From Pelagerythrobacter marensis (lineage in GTDB: Bacteria > Pseudomonadota > Alphaproteobacteria > Sphingomonadales > Sphingomonadaceae), in contig NZ_CP011805.1 in NCBI RefSeq assembly GCF_001028625.1, positions 2,589,001-2,653,000 on the forward strand: 64,000 nucleotides of DNA. The letters are read 5' to 3'. Below the pieces are notes generated by a model, which was not told where the DNA came from, made no database searches, and was given only the letters and a program-made list of their open reading frames with translations. How positions within the stretch are numbered: position 1 is the first letter of the stretch; every line of letters starts with the position of its first letter. A program made the translations under genes and the position numbers. Of the stretch, positions 15,915 through 24,421 are shown piece by piece.

Positions 15915-16778
15915 TCAGCCTGCGCTCGCTTCCATCACTTGCCGCCCGTCCCCCCCGAAGGCGGCAACTTCGATGCCCCGTTCGGCCTTTCGCATCGCCA
16001 GATGGAGCGGCTCTTCCGCGATCGCCGGGGAGAGACCGCGAAAGGCAAAGGTCGACAATGTATTATCGCCCAGTTCCTGCGCGGCGAGCTGCAGCAGAAG
16101 GCTGGCGGTCAATGGTCCGTGTACCACCAGTCCGCGATAGCGTTCGATATCGCGTGCATAAGGCGCGTCGTAGTGGATGCGGTGCGTGTTGAACGTCAGC
16201 GCCGAATAGCGAAACAGCAATCGCGGATCGGGCACGATGGTGCGATGCCTGTCCCATCCGGCGGGATCGAATGCCCCTTCCCCCGATGATGGCGGCGGCG
16301 ACGGCGGAGACAATGGCGCATCGGGCGGCGCAGGCGCGCGATAGACCACGGTCTGGCGTTCACGCACGGCGATGTGGCCATCGGCAGACGTTTCGTGCTC
16401 GATCCCGACGAACGTCATCGGCCCGCTGCGCCCCTGCTTGGGCTGGATCGAGACGATGCGCGACACGCGCTCCACCGCTGTGCCGACCGCGATCGGGGCG
16501 TGAAAGGCGATCTCGCTCGCAGCCCACATGCGGCGCGGCAGGGGGATCGGGGGCAGGAAGCCGGCGGGACTGCCGTCACGCAGGGGATGCCCATCCTCGC
16601 CCAACCGCGCTGTCGCAGCATCGGGCGTGCAGAGGCAGAAGTGGATGCCCTGCGGCATCGGCTGCCCTTCGCCCGGGGGCGGCAGATCGAACGTGGCGGA
16701 CCAGCGCGCCGCCAGCGCGGGATCGAGCCGGTCCACGCTGTGCTGCTCGCGCCCGATCCAGGCGTCCCACTCAGCCAT
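15915..16778 (-). CDS. FAS1-like dehydratase / MaoC double hot-dog hydratase (mesaconyl-C4-CoA hydratase-like)
   Basis: 287 residues from the ATG at 16778, whose first base is shared with the upstream thiolase stop (TGATG). The N-terminal hot dog (MAEWDAWIGREQ, then GIHFCLC, and RRMWAASEIAFHAPIAVGT) resembles FAS1-like dehydratase domains. The C-terminal hot dog carries the hydratase-type signature FRYSALTFNTHRIHYDAPYA and GLVVHGPLTASLLLQL. HTD2-like and 3-methylfumaryl/mesaconyl-C4-CoA hydratases share this layout. A Pro/Ser-rich linker (PPSPPPSSGEG) separates the two domains. Neighbours are a thiolase and an acyl-CoA dehydrogenase, so it probably hydrates an enoyl-CoA intermediate in acyl-CoA breakdown. 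Confidence 0.82.
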   Translation of the reverse strand: MAEWDAWIGREQHSVDRLDPALAARWSATFDLPPPGEGQPMPQGIHFCLCTPDAATARLGEDGHPLRDGSPAGFLPPIPLPRRMWAASEIAFHAPIAVGTAVERVSRIVSIQPKQGRSGPMTFVGIEHETSADGHIAVRERQTVVYRAPAPPDAPLSPPSPPPSSGEGAFDPAGWDRHRTIVPDPRLLFRYSALTFNTHRIHYDAPYARDIERYRGLVVHGPLTASLLLQLAAQELGDNTLSTFAFRGLSPAIAEEPLHLAMRKAERGIEVAAFGGDGRQVMEASAG

Positions 16779-17992
16779 CAGGCCGCGCGTTCGAACACCG
16801 CAGCGATGCCCTGCCCGCCGCCGATGCACATCGTTTCGAGGCCGTACCGCACCTCGCGCCGGCGCATTTCATGCGCCATGTCGGCCAGGATGCGCCCGCC
16901 GGTTGCGCCGATCGGGTGGCCGAGCGAGATGCCCGAACCGTTGACGTTCAGCATCTCGCGCCGGGAATCGTCCTCGCTCCAGCCCCAGCCCTTCAGCACG
17001 GCGAGAACCTGCGGGGCGAAGGCTTCGTTGAGTTCGACCAGCCCGATATCGTCCCACCCTTTGCCGGTCCGGTCAAAGAGGCGTTCGACAGCCGGCACCG
17101 GGCCGATGCCCATCCGGCTCGGGTCGCACCCCGCGGCGGCATAGCCGTCGAACCACAGCATCGGTTCCAGCCCCAGTTCGGACAGCTTGTCTTCGGCCAC
17201 GACCAGACAGGCGGCGGCGGCATCGTTCTGCTGGCTGGCGTTGCCCGCAGTGACCACTCCGCGTTCCAGCGCGCGCAGGCCGGCCAGCGTTTCCATGCTC
17301 GCGTCGGGGCGGAAGCCCTCGTCCCGCGCGAAGGTGACCGGGTCGCCGCGCCGCTGCGGTACCTCCAGCGGGACGAGCTGCGCGTCGAACCGGCCAGCGT
17401 CCCACGCGGCGGCGGCGTTCTGGTGGCTGCGAACGGCGAAGGCATCGGCTTCCTCGCGGGTGATGCCGTAATCCTTCGCCAGGTTCTCGGCCGTCTCGAT
17501 CATCCCGGTGATGACGCCGAAGCGCTCGACTGGCTGGCTCATCAACCGGCCGCGGGTCAGCCGGTCCCACAGTTCGACATTGCCCGCCTTCACCCCGCCG
17601 CGCAGCGCGGTGGTGTAGTGTTCGACGTTGGACATCGATTCGCAGCCGCCCGCCACGACCACGTCGGCATGACCCGCCTCGATCATCATCGCGGCATTGA
17701 CGACGGCCTGAAGGCCGGACCCGCAGCGCCGATCGAGCTGATAGCCGGGAACGTCCAGCGGGAGGCCGGCCGCGAGCCAGCTCCAGTGCCCGATCGCAGG
17801 AGCTTCGCCATTGCCGTATCCTTGGCTGAAGACCACGTCGTCGACCCGCTCCGGGTCTATCCCGCTGCGTTCGATCAGGGCCTTCAGTATCGCAGCGCCC
17901 AGATCTCCCGCCGTGAGCGGCGCCAGCGTGCCGAGGAAGCGGCCCACCGGGGTGCGCAGGGGGCTGACAATGGCGGCGCGGCGTTTGGTCAT
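16778..17992 (-). CDS. Acetyl-CoA C-acyltransferase (thiolase)
   Basis: 404 residues of the thiolase superfamily with all active-site elements: nucleophile Cys90 in DRRCGSGLQ, ELNEAFAPQVL, the GHPIGATG histidine motif, and CIGGGQG with the second catalytic Cys. It condenses or cleaves acyl-CoA to release acetyl-CoA. The C-terminus overlaps the start of the MaoC hydratase by one base, so the two are coupled. The acyl-CoA dehydrogenase gene follows upstream on the same strand after 65 bp, which contains no obvious terminator. Degradative use is more likely than PHB synthesis because of these partners. Confidence 0.92.
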   Translation of the reverse strand: MTKRRAAIVSPLRTPVGRFLGTLAPLTAGDLGAAILKALIERSGIDPERVDDVVFSQGYGNGEAPAIGHWSWLAAGLPLDVPGYQLDRRCGSGLQAVVNAAMMIEAGHADVVVAGGCESMSNVEHYTTALRGGVKAGNVELWDRLTRGRLMSQPVERFGVITGMIETAENLAKDYGITREEADAFAVRSHQNAAAAWDAGRFDAQLVPLEVPQRRGDPVTFARDEGFRPDASMETLAGLRALERGVVTAGNASQQNDAAAACLVVAEDKLSELGLEPMLWFDGYAAAGCDPSRMGIGPVPAVERLFDRTGKGWDDIGLVELNEAFAPQVLAVLKGWGWSEDDSRREMLNVNGSGISLGHPIGATGGRILADMAHEMRRREVRYGLETMCIGGGQGIAAVFERAA

Positions 17993-18057
17993 GGCAAATC
18001 CTTCAGGCAGTTGTGATCCTCTCGATACCGGCGAAGCGGTATTCGGCGGGCAGCTTG

Positions 18058-19233
18058 TCAGGTGTTTGCGGCGAAGTCGCGCAACATGTGCTTGGCAATC
18101 TGCAACTGCAGGATCTGCGTGGTGCCTTCGTAAATGCGATAGATGCGCGCATCGCGGAAAAAACGTTCTGCATCGTATTCGGCCAGATAGCCGGCCCCGC
18201 CGTAGATCTGGACCACGCGGTCAACCACGCGCCCGCACATTTCCGAAGCGAAGACCTTGAACGCGGCGGCCTTGCGCAGGACATTCTCGCCCGCATCGGC
18301 GCGCGCGGTGACATCTGCCATCATTGCTTCGGCCGCGTATATCTCGGTCTCGCTTTCGGCGAGCATCTGCTGGATCAGCTGGAAATTGGCGATCGGTTCG
18401 CCGAACGCCTTGCGTTCCGTGGCATAGCGCAGCGCCGAATCGAGCGCGCGGCGGGCATAGCCGGTCGATGCAGCGCCGACCGAGATGCGGCCGTTGTCGA
18501 GGCTCTTCATCGCAAAGACGAAGCCTCTGCCGGTTTCCCCGCCCAGCAATGCCTCGCCAGGCACGTGCACGTCTTCCAGAACGATGTCGGCGATCTGCGC
18601 GCCGGACTGGCCCATTTTCTTGTCCGCGCTGCCGACCGAAACGCCAGGCGAATCCATCGGGACGATGAAGGCGGAAACGTGCGCGTTCTTGGGCAGGTTC
18701 TCTTTTTCGGTCCGGGCCATGATCAGGCCGACCCGGGCCTGCGGTGCATTGGTGATGTATCGCTTGGTGCCGTTGAGGATCCAGCCGTTGCCGGACGGAT
18801 CGCGCCGCGCGGTGGTCTGCATCGCGGCGCTGTCGCTGCCCGAACCCGGTTCGGTCAGGCCGAAGCAGGCGATTTCGCCGGCGGCAACGCGGGGCCACCA
18901 TTCGGCCTGCTGTTCCGGCGTACCGCCGTTCTTGATCGCCGAATTGAACATGCCGACATTGATCGAGAAGATCGAACGGAACGCGGGCGCGGCATAGGCC
19001 ATCGTCTGCACGACGCGCGCGTACTGGCTGGTGTTGAGGCCGGCGCCGCCGAATTCTTCGGGCACGGTCAGGCCGAACAGGCCCATCTCGCGCATTTCCG
19101 ACACGATGCCTTCGGGGATGGCATCGCCTTCCACGACGTCCGCCTCGGCCGGGATCAACCGTTCGCGCACGTAGCGTTCGAGCTGGTCGATGAATTGCTG
19201 GAAAAGTTCGGGGTCCATACCGGATGCGGCCAT
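18058..19233 (-). CDS. Acyl-CoA dehydrogenase
   Basis: 391 residues from the ATG at 19233, preceded by AGGA in a suitable position; an in-frame ATG at 19323 would only add a proline-rich stretch. Family blocks seen are FGLTVPEEFGGAG, CFGLTEPGSGSD (FAD/substrate site), GTKRYITNAPQA, KMGQSGAQIADIVLEDVHVP, and the C-terminal QIYGGAGYLAEYDAERFFRDARIYRIYEGTTQI, where Glu in YEGT is the typical catalytic base. It oxidises an acyl-CoA at the alpha-beta bond with FAD and passes electrons to ETF. It leads an operon with thiolase and MaoC hydratase. Confidence 0.93.
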   Translation of the reverse strand: MAASGMDPELFQQFIDQLERYVRERLIPAEADVVEGDAIPEGIVSEMREMGLFGLTVPEEFGGAGLNTSQYARVVQTMAYAAPAFRSIFSINVGMFNSAIKNGGTPEQQAEWWPRVAAGEIACFGLTEPGSGSDSAAMQTTARRDPSGNGWILNGTKRYITNAPQARVGLIMARTEKENLPKNAHVSAFIVPMDSPGVSVGSADKKMGQSGAQIADIVLEDVHVPGEALLGGETGRGFVFAMKSLDNGRISVGAASTGYARRALDSALRYATERKAFGEPIANFQLIQQMLAESETEIYAAEAMMADVTARADAGENVLRKAAAFKVFASEMCGRVVDRVVQIYGGAGYLAEYDAERFFRDARIYRIYEGTTQILQLQIAKHMLRDFAANT

Positions 19234-19270
19234 TCTGTCTCGTCCTTTGCCTAAAGCGTGTGTGGGCGTT

Positions 19271-19492
19271 CTAGTCTTCGGCCTGGGGAGAAGTCCGGGT
19301 GGTGGTGGCGCCTTCGGGCGCATCGTCAGCGCCCGCCGCTTCGATGGGTTGCCGGCGCTGTTCGAGCATTTCGGCCGCCTCGTCGAGCGCCTTGGCCTCG
19401 CCGACGGTTACCCCGCCGGGGCCGGGTTCATTATCGGCAGGCTCGCAGGCGGCGAGCAGTACGAGCGCGGGAAGCAGGGCGGGCCATTTCAT
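19271..19492 (-). CDS. Small predicted lipoprotein
   Basis: 73 residues from the ATG at 19492. It has a lipoprotein signal (MKWPALLPALVLLAAC, Cys16) followed by a short charged helix (GEAKALDEAAEMLEQRRQP) and a Thr/Glu-rich tail. Nothing in it points to a function. It lies 37 bp upstream of the acyl-CoA dehydrogenase gene on the same strand, and the next lipoprotein gene is upstream at 19590. Confidence 0.6.
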   Translation of the reverse strand: MKWPALLPALVLLAACEPADNEPGPGGVTVGEAKALDEAAEMLEQRRQPIEAAGADDAPEGATTTRTSPQAED

Positions 19493-19589
19493 CGGCCGGC
19501 ACCATAGCGCAGCGCGCGCAAAGGAAAAGCGGGCGAATCGCTGTACGATCCACCCGCCTTCCTGTGCCTCGCAAGGCAGGCCGGACCGC

Positions 19590-19889
19590 TTACTGAGCGG
19601 CTTCGGCTGCCGCTGCGGCTTCGGCGGCGACATCGGCTGCGGCTGCGGCGGCAGCTTCGGCAGCTTCGTCCGCACTGGCGGCGGCAGCGGCGTCGGAAGC
19701 GCTCGTGTCCGCGGCCACGGGTTCGGCAGCAGCCGGTGCGTCGACCGGTTCTTCCGCTACGGGTTCCAGAGCCTCGTCAGCCGGCATTTCCACCGTGTCG
19801 GCTTCTGCATCGACGGAGGCATCTTCGGTGCTGCCGCAGGCGGCAAGCGCGAAGACCGCGGGAACGATGGCAAGAGCGAATTTCTTCAT
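19590..19889 (-). CDS. Small Ala/Glu-rich predicted lipoprotein
   Basis: 99 residues with a lipoprotein signal peptide (MKKFALAIVPAVFALAAC, Cys18) and a mature part made almost wholly of Ala, Glu, Asp, Pro and Val, ending in long alanine runs that should form one helix (EAAEAAAAAAADVAAEAAAAAE). GGAG lies seven bases before the ATG. Low-complexity lipoproteins of this kind may be spacers in the envelope, but the role here is unknown. It faces recQ, which is divergent, over a 117-bp gap. Confidence 0.6.
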   Translation of the reverse strand: MKKFALAIVPAVFALAACGSTEDASVDAEADTVEMPADEALEPVAEEPVDAPAAAEPVAADTSASDAAAAASADEAAEAAAAAAADVAAEAAAAAEAAQ

Positions 19890-20006
19890 AATTTCTCTCC
19901 GTGGTACAGCGCCGGATGGCGCGGATCGGGATCGACCCTACCCGTGCCACAATTCAACCGCAATCTGCAAAAGTGACAATCGCGGCGTTCACGCGGGGGC
20001 CCGGCT

Positions 20007-21815
20007 ATGCCATGGCGGTCCGCGATGGCGACAGCATGGCAAGGCGAGCAGGGGCTTGAACAGGCAAGGGCGGAACTGCGCCGCCTGTTCGGTTTCGACG
20101 ATTTTCGCGGCGTGCAGCCGCAGGTTCTGGCGCGGGTGCTGGCCGGGCAATCGACTCTGGCGGTCATGCCCACCGGCGCGGGGAAGTCGCTGACATACCA
20201 GCTTCCGGCGACGATGCTGCCGGGCACCTGCCTGGTGGTCAGCCCTCTCATCGCGCTGATGCACGACCAACTTCGCGCCGCGCGAGCCAACGGGATCGAG
20301 GCGGCGACGCTGACCAGCGTGGACGCTGACTGGCGCGAGACGATCGATCGGTTCCGCGCGGGCGCGCTGGATCTGCTCTACGTCGCGCCCGAACGCGCCA
20401 GCCAGCCGGGTTTCCGCGATCTGCTCGCTTCCGCCCCGCTTGCCCTGTTCGCGGTGGACGAGGCGCACTGCGTGTCCGAATGGGGCCACGATTTCCGCCC
20501 CGACTATCGCCAGTTGCGCGGCCTGATGGATGCCTTCCCCCAGGTGCCGCGCCTTGCGCTCACTGCCACGGCCGATGCGCATACGCGCGCCGACATCCTG
20601 GAACAGCTCGGCATTCCGCGCGACGGGCTGGTTCTGGCCGGGTTCGACCGGCCCAATATCCGTTATGCCATGCGCCATCGCGACAATCCGGTGCGCCAGC
20701 TGACTGCGCTGATGGCGGAAGAGCCGGGGCCGGGGATCGTCTATGCGCCTACGCGCCGCAAGGTGGAGGATCTGGCCGAAAAGCTCGCGGCCGCGACCGG
20801 GCGCCCGGTGCGCCCCTATCACGCCGGGCTCGACCCCGCGGTCCGGGCGGAGAACCAGGCCGATTTCGTCGCCAGCGAAGACATGGTGATCGTCGCCACC
20901 GTCGCCTTCGGCATGGGGATCGACAAGCCCGACGTCCGCTTCGTGGCGCATGCCGGCATCCCCAAGTCGATAGAGGGGTATTATCAGGAAACGGGTCGCG
21001 CCGGGCGCGATGGCGATCCGGCGCGCGCGGTCATGCTGTGGGGGGCGGGCGACTTCGCCACTGCACGCCAGCGTCTGTCGGAAATCGAGGAAGCGCGTCG
21101 TGCGGGGGAACGTGCGCGGCTCGATGCCCTCGCCGGACTGGTGGAGACCGCCGGTTGCCGGCGCGCCGTGCTGCTGCGCCATTTCGGCGAGGATCCGCCG
21201 GCATCCTGCGGAAACTGCGACAATTGCCTGACCCCTCCGCAAGTGACCGACGCGACGGAGGCGGCACGCAAGCTGCTGTCCGCCGCCTATCGTACCGGGC
21301 AGACGTTCGGTTTCGGGCATTTGCAGAAAGTGCTCACCGGCGTCGATGACGAACGGGTGCGTCAGCGCGGGCACGACAGGTTGAGCGTGTTCGGCATCGT
21401 CGAGGGGGAGGAAGCGCGGCTGCTGCAGCCCCTGGCCCGCGCACTGCAGGCGCGCGGGGCCCTGGTCGCGACCGAGCACGGCGGGCTTGCCCTGGGCGGC
21501 GACGCGCGTGCGATCCTGAAAGGGGATCAGGCGGTTGCCATCGTCGTCCCCCCACGCGCGGAGCGTCGCCGGCGGCGCGAGGAAAGCCCCAATCCGGTCG
21601 GCGATCCGCTGTTCGATGCCCTGCGCGAGCTACGCCGCGAACTTGCGCTGGAGGCGCAGGTGCCGCCCTATGTCGTGTTTCACGACGCCACCTTGCGCGA
21701 AATGGCCGCGCGCCGGCCCGCGACACTGGCGGAGCTGGGCGAAGTCGGCGGGGTCGGGGCGAAAAAGCTGGACGCTTACGGCGCGCGCTTCCTCGATACG
21801 ATCAGGCGACATTGA
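20007..21815 (+). CDS. recQ: ATP-dependent DNA helicase RecQ
   Basis: 602 residues. Helicase motifs in order: FRGVQPQVLARVLAG (motif 0), MPTGAGKS (Walker A), SPLIALMHDQ, VDEAHC (DExH box), LALTATAD, GIVYAPTRR, VATVAFGMGIDKPDVRFVAH, and GYYQETGRAGRDG. The zinc-binding region (CRRAVLLRHFGE, CGNCDNCL) and a winged-helix part follow, with one C-terminal HRDC domain (DALRELRRELA to TLAELGEVGGVGAKKLDAYG). RecQ unwinds recombination intermediates and acts in gap repair. The start is uncertain: the ATG at 20007 or the one at 20025. Confidence 0.93.
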   Translation: MPWRSAMATAWQGEQGLEQARAELRRLFGFDDFRGVQPQVLARVLAGQSTLAVMPTGAGKSLTYQLPATMLPGTCLVVSPLIALMHDQLRAARANGIEAATLTSVDADWRETIDRFRAGALDLLYVAPERASQPGFRDLLASAPLALFAVDEAHCVSEWGHDFRPDYRQLRGLMDAFPQVPRLALTATADAHTRADILEQLGIPRDGLVLAGFDRPNIRYAMRHRDNPVRQLTALMAEEPGPGIVYAPTRRKVEDLAEKLAAATGRPVRPYHAGLDPAVRAENQADFVASEDMVIVATVAFGMGIDKPDVRFVAHAGIPKSIEGYYQETGRAGRDGDPARAVMLWGAGDFATARQRLSEIEEARRAGERARLDALAGLVETAGCRRAVLLRHFGEDPPASCGNCDNCLTPPQVTDATEAARKLLSAAYRTGQTFGFGHLQKVLTGVDDERVRQRGHDRLSVFGIVEGEEARLLQPLARALQARGALVATEHGGLALGGDARAILKGDQAVAIVVPPRAERRRRREESPNPVGDPLFDALRELRRELALEAQVPPYVVFHDATLREMAARRPATLAELGEVGGVGAKKLDAYGARFLDTIRRH

Positions 21816-21830
21816 CCGAGGCGATAAATT

Positions 21831-21858
21831 GATATAAATATAATATCATAATTATATC
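21831..21858. promoter_or_regulatory. AT-only near-palindrome upstream of the SPFH gene
   Basis: A 28-bp stretch made almost wholly of A and T has perfect 7-bp arms (GATATAA at 21831-21837, TTATATC at 21852-21858) and a partly symmetric centre holding TATAAT (21839-21844). It lies 33 bp before the SPFH start codon in an otherwise GC-rich region, so it probably combines a promoter -10 with an operator. The regulator is unknown; the Arc-like protein encoded downstream is one candidate. Confidence 0.5.
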
Positions 21859-21891
21859 ATCGCAGGGTTACATCAAACACGGGGGATCGCC

Positions 21892-22806
21892 ATGTCCGAC
21901 TTTCTCAAAGGAATGAACGTCAGCCGCGAAAGCGGGGCGCATTCGTACAGCGGCTATCCGATGCTGCTTGTTCTCCTCGCCCTGATTGCACTTGCGGCAT
22001 GGGCGCTGCTTGGCGCGGCCCCCGGCTTCGATGCGGGTAAGGGCGAGAAGCTGCTGTTCGTCGGGGCCATTGTGGGATCGGCGATCGCGTTGCTGCTGCT
22101 CCTTTGCGGGTTCTTCATGATCCAGCCGAATCAGGCCGGCGTGATCACGCTGTTCGGCGAATATCGGGGAACCGAGCGGCGCGAGGGGCTGCGCTGGGTC
22201 TGGCCGTGGATGATGCGGCACAAGATTTCGGTCCGTGCGCGCAACATCCATTCGGAACGGGTCAAGATCAACGATTTGCGCGGCAATCCGATCGAAATCG
22301 CCTGCAATGTCGTCTGGCGCGTGGCGGACACTGCGCAGGCCAGCTTCGATGTCGACGATTACAAGGAATTCGTGAACATCCAGATCGAAGCCGGGCTGCG
22401 CACGGTCGGCTCGCGCTATCCCTACGACGATCTGGAAAACGAGGACGTGACGCTGCGCGGCAGCGCCGATGTGGTCAATCGCGAGCTGCTGGAAGAACTC
22501 AACGAGCGGTTGAGGGTTGCCGGCATTCTGGTGGACGAGGCTGGCCTGACCCATCTCGCCTATGCGTCGGAAATCGCCAGCGTCATGCTGCGCCGTCAGC
22601 AGGCCGAGGCGGTGATTGCCGCGCGTTCGAAACTGGTCATGGGTGCCGTCGGCATGGTCGAAGATGCGCTGACCAAACTGAGCGAGGACAACATCGTCAA
22701 CCTCGACGACGAACGCCGTGCGGCGATGGTGTCCAACCTCATGGTGGTTCTTTGCGGCGACCGGGAAGCGCATCCCGTCGTCAACGCCGGATCGCTTTAC
22801 CAGTAG
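21892..22806 (+). CDS. SPFH/band 7 domain membrane protein
   Basis: 304 residues: two membrane segments near the N-terminus (about 24-45 and 55-77), then an SPFH (stomatin/prohibitin/flotillin) domain beginning MIQPNQAGVITLFGEYRGTERREGLRWVWPW and including NVVWRVADTAQASFDVDDYKEFVNIQIEAGLRTVG. The C-terminal helix (YASEIASVMLRRQQAEAVIAARSKLV) follows the family pattern. SPFH proteins form large ring assemblies in the membrane that organise partners. The small Arc-like gene 17 bp downstream is probably cotranscribed. Confidence 0.88.
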   Translation: MSDFLKGMNVSRESGAHSYSGYPMLLVLLALIALAAWALLGAAPGFDAGKGEKLLFVGAIVGSAIALLLLLCGFFMIQPNQAGVITLFGEYRGTERREGLRWVWPWMMRHKISVRARNIHSERVKINDLRGNPIEIACNVVWRVADTAQASFDVDDYKEFVNIQIEAGLRTVGSRYPYDDLENEDVTLRGSADVVNRELLEELNERLRVAGILVDEAGLTHLAYASEIASVMLRRQQAEAVIAARSKLVMGAVGMVEDALTKLSEDNIVNLDDERRAAMVSNLMVVLCGDREAHPVVNAGSLYQ

Positions 22807-22823
22807 GGCCGTTCACCCCACCG

Positions 22824-23027
22824 ATGCCCGCCAGGAAAGCCTTCGCCCTCCGTCTCGACCCGGCCATTCACGCCGCGGTCGAGCGGCTCGCCGCGACCGA
22901 ACTGCGCAGCGCCAATGCGCAGATCGAGGTGCTGCTGCGCGAGGCGTTGAAAGAGCGGGGGATCGATGTGCGGCCGTCCGCGCCGCCACGCCGGGGCCGC
23001 CCGCCTTCCGGCGCCGCGGGGAGCTGA
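22824..23027 (+). CDS. Small Arc/MetJ-like (ribbon-helix-helix) DNA-binding protein
   Basis: 67 residues starting at the ATG at 22824. The KAFALRLDPAIHAAVERLAATELRSANAQIEVLLREALKERG region fits a ribbon-helix-helix fold: a beta strand with alternating basic/hydrophobic residues followed by two helices, as in Arc repressor or HicB C-termini. The tail is basic (PRRGRPPSG) and could contact DNA. The gene pair SPFH plus Arc-like protein recurs in proteobacteria as I recall, so it may regulate the pair from the upstream AT-rich palindrome; that is inference. Confidence 0.75.
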   Translation: MPARKAFALRLDPAIHAAVERLAATELRSANAQIEVLLREALKERGIDVRPSAPPRRGRPPSGAAGS

Positions 23028-23089
23028 CCTGGCAGGTGCATCGCGCGTGTTTAGCCGGGCGTTAACCCATTGGACTTAACGCGAACGCC

Positions 23090-24073
23090 ATGGATATTTG
23101 CGCTCGCACCTCGCCCCTTCGCAATTCCGCCGCGTTGGCTGCCGCAATCGGCGCGCTGGCCGTCGCCGCGATCCCTGCCGCCGCACTGTTCGCCCAGCCC
23201 GGTTCCGCCCCGTTCACCGTGGTGGAAAGCGGCACGGGCTACGCCACGCTGCAACAGGCGGTCGAAGCGATCGGGACCGGCGAAGGCACGATCGCGATCG
23301 CCAGCGGAACCTATCGCCAGTGTGCGGTGCAGGAAGGGGGATCGATTTCCTATCTGGCCGCCGAACCGGGCAAGGCGGTGTTCGACGGCAAGACTTGCGA
23401 AGGCAAGGCCGCGCTGGTTCTGCGCGGCCGTGCGGCCAAGGTATCCGGCCTGGTTTTTCGCCGCATGGCCGTGCCCGATTACAACGGCGCGGGCATCCGG
23501 CTGGAGCAGGGCGATCTTACCGTTGCGCAATCGTGGTTCGCCGATAGCCAGCAGGGTATCCTGACGGCGAATGACCCTTCGGGCCGGATCGTGATCGACA
23601 AATCGACCTTTTCCGGCCTTGGCACGTGCGAAGGCGACGGGGGCTGTGCGCATTCGATCTATATCGGCGATTACGGCCACCTGCGCGTGACCCGCAGCCG
23701 CTTCGAACGCGGGACCGGCGGCCACTATGTCAAGGCGCGCGCGGGACGGGTGGACATCGCGGCTTCCAGCTTCGACGATTCTGCCGGGCGGGGCACCAAC
23801 TACATGATCGACCTGCCCGCAGGCGCGACCGGCCAGATCACCAACAACTGGTTCGTCCAGGGCCGCGACAAGGAAAATTACTCCGCCTTCATCGCCGTGG
23901 GTGCGGAGGAGATCAACCACAGCTCGGACGGATTGCAGATCGCCGGGAACGACGCGCGCTTCGTGCCGGCGCTCAACCGCAATTCGACGTTCGTGGCCGA
24001 CTGGACGGGGGCCCGCCTCGCCATTGGCGACAACGCGCTCGGCACCGGCATCGAGCGATTCGAGCGGCGTTGA
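23090..24073 (+). CDS. Secreted right-handed parallel beta-helix protein
   Basis: 327 residues with a signal peptide (hydrophobic core about 14-34, AAALFAQ) and a body of repeated short strands typical of pectate-lyase-like beta-helices. Turns rich in Gly, Asn and Asp recur: IAIASGTYRQC, LVLRGRAAKVSGLVFRRM, GIRLEQGDLTVAQSWFADSQQGIL, and SIYIGDYGHLRVTRSRFE. No catalytic lyase motif is recognisable. It may bind or cleave polysaccharide outside the cell. The start is open to doubt because no clear ribosome-binding site precedes the ATG at 23090. Confidence 0.75.
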   Translation: MDICARTSPLRNSAALAAAIGALAVAAIPAAALFAQPGSAPFTVVESGTGYATLQQAVEAIGTGEGTIAIASGTYRQCAVQEGGSISYLAAEPGKAVFDGKTCEGKAALVLRGRAAKVSGLVFRRMAVPDYNGAGIRLEQGDLTVAQSWFADSQQGILTANDPSGRIVIDKSTFSGLGTCEGDGGCAHSIYIGDYGHLRVTRSRFERGTGGHYVKARAGRVDIAASSFDDSAGRGTNYMIDLPAGATGQITNNWFVQGRDKENYSAFIAVGAEEINHSSDGLQIAGNDARFVPALNRNSTFVADWTGARLAIGDNALGTGIERFERR

Positions 24074-24126
24074 CCGGAACTTCCCGCGCGCTCTACGGGT
24101 TGTAGCCGCGAAAGAGGTGATTTCCG

Positions 24127-24390
24127 ATGGCAGGCGGCTGGGCCCGTGACGGGGCCGTGCAGGATCAGATCGACGATACGGTGAGCGATGCGGTGCGCGC
24201 CGCGCGCACCCGGATGCCCAGCGGCGAAAGCGCCGAATACTGCGACATTTGTGGCGAGGATATCCCGGAAAAACGCCGCAAGGCCCTGCCCGGCGTGCGC
24301 ACCTGCATCGCCTGCCAGTCCGCACGCGATGCCCAGACGCGAAGCTCCGGCATTAATCGCCGGGGCAGCAAGGACAGTCAGCTACGCTAA
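24127..24390 (+). CDS. DksA/TraR-family C4 zinc-finger protein (YbiI-like)
   Basis: 87 residues with a DksA/TraR-type C4 zinc finger: YCDICGEDIPEKRRKALPGVRTCIACQ, giving Cys-x2-Cys and Cys-x2-Cys ligands 17 residues apart. The long N-terminal coiled coil of true DksA is missing, so it cannot reach into the RNA-polymerase secondary channel the same way. Such short proteins are widespread and mostly uncharacterised. An AAAGAGGTGA site just upstream supports the start. Confidence 0.85.
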   Translation: MAGGWARDGAVQDQIDDTVSDAVRAARTRMPSGESAEYCDICGEDIPEKRRKALPGVRTCIACQSARDAQTRSSGINRRGSKDSQLR

Positions 24391-24421
24391 TTTCCGGCCC
24401 GCGCGGGTCGGATGATCGCGG

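Noticed and set aside
21892..23027. The SPFH gene and Arc-like gene as a toxin-antitoxin pair.
   Set aside because: The larger protein is a membrane-scaffold SPFH protein with no toxin motif, and the gene order and sizes do not fit type II systems.
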